Assembly (NCBI GenBank): GCA_030077755.1
Contig: JAQJZZ010000013.1
Location: forward strand, 2,046,001 to 2,110,000
Direction of reading: 5' to 3'
DNA from: Filosporella fistucella
Taxonomy: Eukaryota > Ascomycota > Leotiomycetes > Helotiales
Length of the DNA: 64,000 nt
Every line of letters begins with the position of its first letter. The stretch's first letter is position 1. Position numbers and translations under genes: made by a program. Shown piece by piece: positions 57,127-64,000 of the stretch. The notes under the pieces were generated by a model, which saw only the letters and a program-made list of their open reading frames with translations, was not told the origin of the DNA and made no database searches.

Positions 57127-59203
57127 TGGGAAAGCTGCTTAGAAACTTGTAGTTCTTCGGTCTCTAAATGCGGAGACGTCATTTCCTATATATACTCACC
57201 ATGCCCAAAGAGCTTCCCAAGCATTTTCATTTTACCCAAGCCAACCCATGGCTGTGCCAGAATGGTCTAGTTGCTTGTCAAAGATACTAGGAGACGTGAT
57301 ATTGATGTCCACGATACTCATCGGTCGATTTTGCAATCAGAAGCTTGGTTGTCGCTCTTTCGCCTCATTGATATGACTTGATGCAAGCAAGGCAAACAAT
57401 AATACGAGCTTTTGAGCTTCCACAATGTCGGGATTTCATGCTCTATGCTGCGCGCTAAGGTGATAAGGGGGGCGCTTGTTCTCCAATGCAGCCCCCAAGA
57501 GCAAGGGAGCCGGAGCAATATTCCACTCGTTAATGTTAAACTGTGTTGGTATATTTCGCCAGGTCATACATACTTCTTGCACTTAATTCAATATAACAAG
57601 GCATGTACTACTCGGTGTGGTAATGCCGCATGCTTCGAGGGGACTCTGCTGCCGCTCTACGGTGGTAAACTAGCGGTGAAAGACAAGGCGAATTTTTGCA
57701 TTGACTTGACAATCCCACAATCAACCATTTTGAGGATTTCCCCAGAATCCTTCGAAATCTTCAGATGTGTGGCTGCGTGGCATGCTGTGATGGTGAACAC
57801 GTTCCACGACTAACTCAATACTCTCTCCGTCCCAATTTCCAAAATCTGGTTCTGAAAGAGTCACCCAGCAAGGCGGAAAACAAATTTGTGATGATGTCTG
57901 TGATCGCGAGGAGGTTTCTAGCGGCACTCCTCCCATGAGCCAAGGCCATTGCTCGTCTGACTTGAATAGCATGCTGGAGTGATGAGCATGGCCGGTCTGC
58001 TCTTCGACGAACACCCTAACCCCAGCCACAAATGCCCAATTGCGGTGGTTACCAAGCTACTGCATCGCTTGGGCCTCTTGCATGCGTGGCTTCCTGAATT
58101 TCGTCCGGCTTAGGGGGATTTGGAAAGGTACGATGCTCATCATTCTTCAGCGGAATAGCGAAATATGACAACGGAGCAAAACTGTGCCCAATTCTGATAT
58201 CTTTCATCGACAATGCGATAGATAATTTCTTCGTCCGAGTTCCTACATCATCATCATGATATTACTGAGGTTGTGGGCAAGGTTCCCTTTTGTTGAGACC
58301 GATTGGACTCGTTGGGATGCAGACGCCCAAATGTGCTGGGTTTAAAGCAAAGCGAGGGAAATGAGCTTGACTTAGGACGGAAGTTCGGCCGTAGAAACAA
58401 ATAGAATCAGAAAATTAAAGAGAACCTCAATTGAAGAACGATTCTGTCGGCCGTTGAGAAAAGCAATCTGGTCGAATAAGTCTTTCAGAGTGGGGGGACG
58501 AAGTGACACAAACCTTACCTATAAGTACTCCAGACAGAAGGGTCACCTGACTCTGTCTATACATGAATGGTACCTACCGGAAGTAATCCGGTGGGCTGCC
58601 TTGACGCCGTCGAAGTGCAGGCGCAAGCCGGTAACGGACGCATTGTGTTCGTGTCTGCATTTCTTACCCTAAAATCCTACATCGCGACCGCGGCAACTTT
58701 CCCAGAGCACCTTCAACTGTGATGAGCTTGACTGTCTTGGATTTTCGATGGAAATGAGAGAATGAGACAGACAACATGACTTTAGATATGTTTGCATCGC
58801 ACGGGCGAGAGTGAAAGTCTCTCTTTTATGGAACTGTAGTGCATTGTAAGTAAGGACTTATCCATTCTACCCCCGCGAACACCTCATCAACCCCTCATTC
58901 TACAACAACCATTTATCCCCAGTCAATCAGATGCTCTGCATCATTTGAGTGGTTCTATCATGCAGGGTTTTATACCTATCTCCGACGTTGACTTTTGACC
59001 AAGCTATGTGTCGTCTTCAGCTACGTACAGCGAGCAATTAGTGTGCATGCGTCAATCAGATAATGATGATGTGTGCTTGAATTCTGTACTCAAATTAAGA
59101 TTCCCATTCGACTCCCAATGTACCCAACGATAAGTATTTCGATATGTGCGCATCTGAAGTTGTTACTCTCATTGCCAATGAAGAGCATCCCCCGCTGAAA
59201 AAA
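57127..59203. other. gene-poor stretch with overlapping doubtful frames
   Basis: The minus frame 57721-58029 is listed separately. A plus frame 57412-57813 overlaps its 3' end. The rest holds only short frames. The first 200 bp should be the promoter of the third C2H2 gene. Confidence 0.4.
57721..58029 (-). CDS. orphan ORF, 102 aa, doubtful
   Basis: ATG 58029 opens VRVFVEEQTGHAHHSSMLF, then DEQWPWLMGGVPLE, and the frame continues to a stop at 57721. The first 40 residues look like conserved protein; the end is Glu/Asp/Gly-rich. It lies about 600 bp upstream of the third C2H2 gene on the same strand, as the 43657-43986 frame lies upstream of the first, but I see no clear similarity between the two. 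No family is recognised. Confidence 0.3.
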   Translation of the reverse strand: MAGVRVFVEEQTGHAHHSSMLFKSDEQWPWLMGGVPLETSSRSQTSSQICFPPCWVTLSEPDFGNWDGESIELVVERVHHHSMPRSHTSEDFEGFWGNPQNG

Positions 59204-60414
59204 TCAAGACATCATGCGGTTCCCAGGAAGAGATGGTAGCCCTAAAAATTGTCAATCTTCAGATCAACTGAAATGTCATATAGAAAGCGCAACTTACATC
59301 CATCAAACTCTTCAATAACAAGCTTTGGTATCGTACATTTCACTGCGTCGTCTGAAGCCTGAGACTTGAGTTCTTTGCAGGTGTCGCCATTGCATCGAGC
59401 GTCCATTGCGCGTTGAAGTGTATCATCTTTCCATCCGAAAACATAATCACCGTGCTGTGAATATCCTTTCCTGTATTATTCGTTAGAATTTGAATCGTTC
59501 TGGAAGAGATGGAGTCGCTCACTTATCACCTGTACTCCAGAAGAAGGGTTGCGACCCATCCTCTGGCCACAACTCCTTTTTATTGAAGGCTCGAGTCTGC
59601 AATACGATCAGTGGATGGACTAGATATTGATGAACTGATTATTCCATTCAAGGGAAGCACTTACATCCCACAACACTTCATACATCAATTGAGGTAGCAC
59701 TACAGGGTGGCTTTTCGGGCAAGTCCCTGTAGGACCCACATCATTTGCCTTGGAGCCGGTACCATAGGTGACATGACTTTCGTGATCTGGGCTATCCAAA
59801 TTCTTGCCATCCCAACAGGTAGGAAACGTAATAATCGACCGTATTCCACCCACACAGAAATCCTTTGGAAGAGTCTGTCCATCTGGAGCGCCGCAGTTGA
59901 TATTGCTGTTGTCTCCTGAGGCAGGCATGCAGCGATGGCAAACCTTGTGAGCCGTGCCCGCGGTCTGAAGTGATGCGTCCCCAACAAGCATGCGAAAGCC
60001 AGGCTTGAAAGCGGTCACTTTCGTTTTGTTATTGGTTGATGGGATGTAGTAAACTGTGATTCCTCCATTTCCACGCAAGCCTTCCTCTGTGATTTGAGGT
60101 ACGCGTTTGAACGTTCCATTCCGAGCACGGAAGTAAAGAACAGCGGTCCAGTAGTTAGAGAAGTCTTCTGAGAATGTGCAGCTTGTACATGTTGAAGCCG
60201 ACGGAAGGTCGTGTGTCGATGGATCCATAGAAGCGTTGAAAGAATTTCCTCCAACAATCTGGTGAAGATGCGGTGATGGAACCAGACCGGGGTTGACTAG
60301 AGGATCCAAACGATCAATAACAAGTTGCGAACAGCTGAAGCGCATCATGGGAGTTGTCCCCTGACTGACAACATTTAGCACTAAAAGTGCTGACGCAAGG
60401 ATTTTTCGCATCAT
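59204..60414 (-). CDS. secreted DUF1996 protein, 344 aa
   Basis: DUF1996 proteins are secreted fungal proteins of unknown function, sometimes fused to WSC domains. Exons 60414-59665, 59596-59523, 59470-59298 and 59241-59204 give 344 residues. I start at ATG 60414 because it opens a signal peptide ([19 protein letters not shown]). An upstream in-frame ATG (60501) adds a basic stretch that would mask it. Family blocks follow: [73 protein letters not shown], then across introns [19 protein letters not shown] and a short end EFDGWLPSLPG. Many Cys suggest disulfides. No WSC domain is attached. The gene looks intact. Confidence 0.85.
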
Positions 60415-61977
60415 CTTGAAAGAACTATGATCGCATTGATTCTCGAAACCACATCTTCGAGAGTCTTGTGGACTTCGCCTTTTGATATGCTTTGCCGCCA
60501 CTACTCGGGTGGGGCTTACTTCAAGTGCCGTCCGATATCATCCTTGGTGATGTAGTGTAATTTCAAGCTATATACTTATATTGCAAGATTTAGGCAAGGG
60601 TCGGAAGCTGACAAAATCTTCAGTGCCCGCTTCTACATGTTCGGCTGTCACAACAACATCCCAACCTCATTCGTGGACTTCATCCCGATTCATCTAGTTG
60701 ACTCGGAATACTATCAACGAGGATGGATAAGATATGAATTGGAAAGCCGTTCGGCGATCACAACCTTGCCGGGACCGAAAGTTGAGGAGAGAAAGAGCAT
60801 GCATTTTCGAAATGATCCGAAACACAATTTATAAAGAGAAGAAAGTAAAAGAAATCTCAGCAGAAATAATAACAGTGATGAAATGGAATCAGAGCAAGAT
60901 TGAACAGTTGAAATGACGCCTCACGAGAAATCTGTCGAATGTTGAAGCCCCTCTGGGAGACGATGATAGCGGGGCAGAAAGGATTAAGATGCCTTAGATT
61001 ATATTCAGTAATTAAACCCCCATTCTCGTATACGTGCAGAACTGAAATGATAAATACAACTCTGATGGAAATGATCCAAATACTCCACTGACTGTCACGT
61101 GTAGGACACCTTTGCTTCTGTCGCGTCCTGCATTCAACCGCTTCCGGTTGATCTGGTTGTCGCTCGTGCTTCTCCGTTTCAATTCCAGACATAGATGAAA
61201 GGCATGCACAATACACACGAGGTAGAAGACGGCGTATCGAGCGTTAGACTGCACGTGCATTGAAAGTAAACTCACTGAAGTGGACGAAGGGACAAGGACA
61301 AGGGACGGATTATCCAGGGCGTGCCGGCACTACTTTAATCCAGATCCAGATGAGTCAGCAGCCCCTTTCCCAACCTCCTTTTCCATCATTTTTCTTTTTG
61401 CCCACAACACAACTTTTCACGAAGGGATCAGAGTCAGACTTCTATGCAACAAGAAACTCGCATTATATCAATATCTACGCCGGACTTACTTCCCTTCAGC
61501 CACGCTGCGTTTCAATGAGCATGTCTTCTGCGGAAGCCATGGGGCGCCATACACACTGTTTCTCATTGCACAAATGTCCTGTAACTTGGCTTCTCCCAGT
61601 TCATTTTCTCGTATTTCTTCCTCTATTCCAAGTCAAGGTAAAAATCTCCAAAGTCTTTTGTGGTGCCTTAAACATTGTATGCCATATACAATAGCCGCTT
61701 TTACACAATGTCTTTTTCTGATGTGGGATTCTGAGGTGCAAACAAAGAAAGTTCTTGAAAGAGGTCAAAAGAGTGCGTTCAGAGTCAATTGATTTTGAAA
61801 GCGTCCATGGACAACGCACAAAGACATGGTTTTTTCTCTCTGATCATAACGATATATGTGGGCTCTCTATCAACTTTTCCCGAGTTTTTGGTATTCGATA
61901 TTCAATTTGGTTTCTTCGCCCCGTCTTTCCAGTTGTATTCATCCTGGTATCATACTGGTTGTTATATCTCTTATCAG
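60415..61977. other. intergenic between divergent genes
   Basis: It contains the promoters of the DUF1996 gene (minus) and the kinase gene (plus). The plus frame is open from 61789 into the kinase, but those 63 codons are hydrophobic and unlike the rest. A TTATCAG precedes ATG 61978, so this is probably leader or an intron. Frames at 61260-61694 and 61280-61792 overlap in different phases and show no motif. Confidence 0.4.
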
Positions 61978-64000
61978 ATGGCTAGTTCTATTAACCCTGC
62001 TGGAGGACAGCCTTCCAATAGCTTCACACAAAAATTTGCCTTGCTGCAAGTGACAGGTCCTGCACAAGCTCTAGCCCAGCCTCCGCAGCAACAATCCCAG
62101 ACACAGTCTAAGCAACAAGCTGCTCAACAGGCAGCTTATCAAGCAGCAGGGTTATTGGCTGCTCAGCAAGCTACGAAACAACAGCAGATTCAGCAGGAAG
62201 CGGCTGAAAGAGCTGCTCAACAAGCGGCTCAGCAGGCAGCGCAGCAAGCCGCTCGACAGTCCGCCCTCCAAGCAGCTATACAAGCACCGTTGCAACAGAA
62301 CCAAAACTCTCAGCCGCCTGAACAACCTCAACCTCAACCAAATCAGCCTGCCCAGCCACCTCAAGCAAATCAAAATCAAGCGCCAATATGGCCGTCCAAT
62401 GGAGGACAATTTGTAGCACATCGCAACGCAGGCCCTACTGGCGCTTTTGCAAGAACAAGAGTCGAGTGGATAAACACCGAACCCAAGTGGAAAAACAGGA
62501 TTGGAAAAGGGTGGGTTGGTAAGAGAGTACTTGGGCAGGGTGGTCAAGGTATGGTTGGTCACTGGTCATACGAAGGTCCAGATCGAGACAAGAAATCTGT
62601 GAAAGATATTGCTGTTAAACAAACCATTCTCGATCGAAATGGTGGATTGGAAAGAGAGGCTTATTTCATGCTTTTGTTACGACGAGCTAAGTCACAACAC
62701 ATACTTCGCATCTATGGGCATTTGTACGACGATCTTGGACAAAATACACGTGCACTTGATGTTGGTACGGTTCATCGGATATTCATGGAATTTTGTCCGA
62801 ATGGGGATCTGGATAGGTATTCGGCTGACAGCATCATAAAGTCAGTAATCGAAGCAGATTTCCAAAAAGATTCTCAGATTACTGACTGTTTTTAGAGGAA
62901 TAAACATTCCTGAGCATAATCTTTGGTGTATTTTTCACTGCCTTGCCCGTGCAGCCCTCGCAATACACCACGGGAGCGAAGATCCTTCAACTCCAAGATG
63001 GAGAGTTCCAGAGATCTGCCATTTCGATCTAAAACTTTTAAATGGTATTTCTTTCTGACGTCTACTAGTACTATACTAATATGCACAGTATTGGTTGGAG
63101 AACCAACTACGGATACAGAGCATAGGATCAAGCCACCCTATCTGGTGAGTAATCGAGTGGCTTTTTCCGCTCTTCTACTAAGTTATCACTTAGATTGCAG
63201 ACTATGGACTTGCTGAGGAAGTTACCATCTCTCAAGACAAAACGTACAACACTAAGAGGAGGGGTCGAGGTACAATGGATTGGTTACTTCCAGTATGTAT
63301 AGTTGCCCTTCCCATTGTATCCTTACAAATCATTAGGGTGATAAGAGTACTAATCATTATCTAGGAACAAATGACAAGCTCTTCTCACCCAGCACATCAA
63401 CTATATCCACGGCCGTGGTTATCTGGTCTGACAAACGTGAGTGTTAAACGTCCCATTCAGTGTAATCTTAGCTCACTTGCATAACAGAGATTCCGTACTC
63501 TTGTTGTCGACCCTCGATATGGTACAGCGAGCAATATTTGGCAAATTGGGCTCATTATGCACTGCCTTATGCGCAGAAGACGATTTCCTGATTGGAAATG
63601 CATGGAAATCTACGATTCGAAAATGACAAAGCGCCTTCGAGATGGTGGGAAAACTCTAGGGGTAAAATTAGATCTAGACACCGAGTTTAATAACGCCCTA
63701 TCGATGTACTCAAAATCTCTGCGTTCAACTATTGCCGAATGTCTTCTACTATCCCCAGCTCAACGACCACCCGTTCGAGAACTCCTTAGAATCACAGAAG
63801 CTGGTTTGGTGTCTGCTCAGAAGTCGTTTGGGGGACCTGCACGTACTCAGAATGCGGTCTATCATCCATATCAAGAGCCACAATTATCACAGCGGTGGTA
63901 TTCAGGTCAGAATACTGCGAATCCAGTGACACCCGTGGCAACTGTTAAGCAGCAGAAAGCAGACTTAGCGGCTGCCCATAAACTTCAAGCGCAACAGGCT
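61978..64000 (+). CDS. protein kinase with Gln/Ala-rich N-terminus (3' end outside window)
   Basis: Serine/threonine-type kinase, partial. Exons 61978-62840, 62896-63044, 63089-63144, 63194-63292, 63365-63436 and 63488 to beyond 64000. The N-terminus (about 20-135) is a low-complexity Gln/Ala tract. The kinase domain starts near residue 180 with VLGQGGQGMVG (Gly loop), then DIAVKQ (ATP-binding Lys), MEFCPNGDL (hinge), HFDLKLLN (catalytic loop, with Phe in place of the usual Arg of HRD), DYGLAEE (DFG position) and RGTMDWLLPEQ (end of activation segment). Lobe-end motifs QIGLIMHCLM and AQRPPVRELL follow. After the domain a Gln-rich stretch resumes at the window edge. The HRD Arg to Phe and DFG to DYG changes are unusual but the catalytic Asp, Lys and Asn remain. 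The substrate is unknown. Confidence 0.85.
62108..62300 (+). repeat. CAR/GCN-rich coding low-complexity tract
   Basis: Within the kinase N-terminus the DNA runs through imperfect CAA/CAG and GCT/GCA codons encoding QQAAQQAA-type repeats. It is interrupted enough to be moderately stable. Such tracts often mediate protein assembly. Confidence 0.7.

Noticed and set aside
61789..61977. N-terminal extension of the kinase
   Set aside because: Hydrophobic and unlike the Gln/Ala region; ends in a TTATCAG acceptor-like site just before ATG 61978.

Overview
The window looks like nuclear DNA of a filamentous ascomycete (Pezizomycotina). Genes carry many short introns (37 to about 75 nt) with GTAAGT-like donors, CTAAC/CTGAC-type branch sites and CAG/TAG acceptors. 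It also holds families typical of that group: HET, 2EXR, DUF1996, swollenin, class I alpha-mannosidase and fungal arylamine N-acetyltransferase. The mix of plant-wall and secreted genes would suit a Leotiomycetes-type saprobe or plant associate, but that is inference. Exon coordinates below were spliced by hand from splice signals, reading frame and family motifs.

Layout. 1-4.6 kb: the 3' end of a GH47 mannosidase (cut by the window edge), a broken gene resembling a TET/JBP-type 2-oxoglutarate/Fe(II) dioxygenase, and a small four-exon orphan. 5.4-7.5 kb (-): a GPI-anchored 5'-nucleotidase containing a 5-nt micro-exon. 7.5-14 kb: intergenic DNA with degenerate repeats around the gene for NC2-alpha. 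14-18.3 kb: a 2EXR-domain protein and an arylamine N-acetyltransferase. 19.5-25.7 kb: a decayed GH16-like gene, a HET-domain gene and a swollenin. 26.7-29.7 kb: a divergent pair, a mitochondrial-type TPR/Sel1 protein and the U3 snoRNP protein Utp16. 33.6-41.4 kb: peroxisomal acyl-CoA oxidase, an HSL-type alpha/beta hydrolase, and a large RING/RS-domain protein divergent from it.

41.5-59 kb is a gene-poor accessory block. Its clearest genes are three small paralogous two-finger C2H2 proteins, all on the minus strand (42.1-43.0, 50.7-51.5 and 56.3-57.1 kb), plus one membrane protein and several weak orphan frames. 59.2-60.4 kb (-) is a secreted DUF1996 protein. From 62.0 kb to the window edge (+) runs a protein kinase with a Gln/Ala-rich N-terminus.

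Conserved housekeeping genes (NC2-alpha, Utp16, acyl-CoA oxidase, the RING/RS protein) alternate with accessory stretches holding pseudogenes, repeats and lineage-specific genes. I see no CRISPR array, no confident tRNA or rRNA gene, and no intact transposon. The strongest leads are the C2H2 trio with shared gene structure, the dioxygenase relic, and the 5-nt micro-exon.
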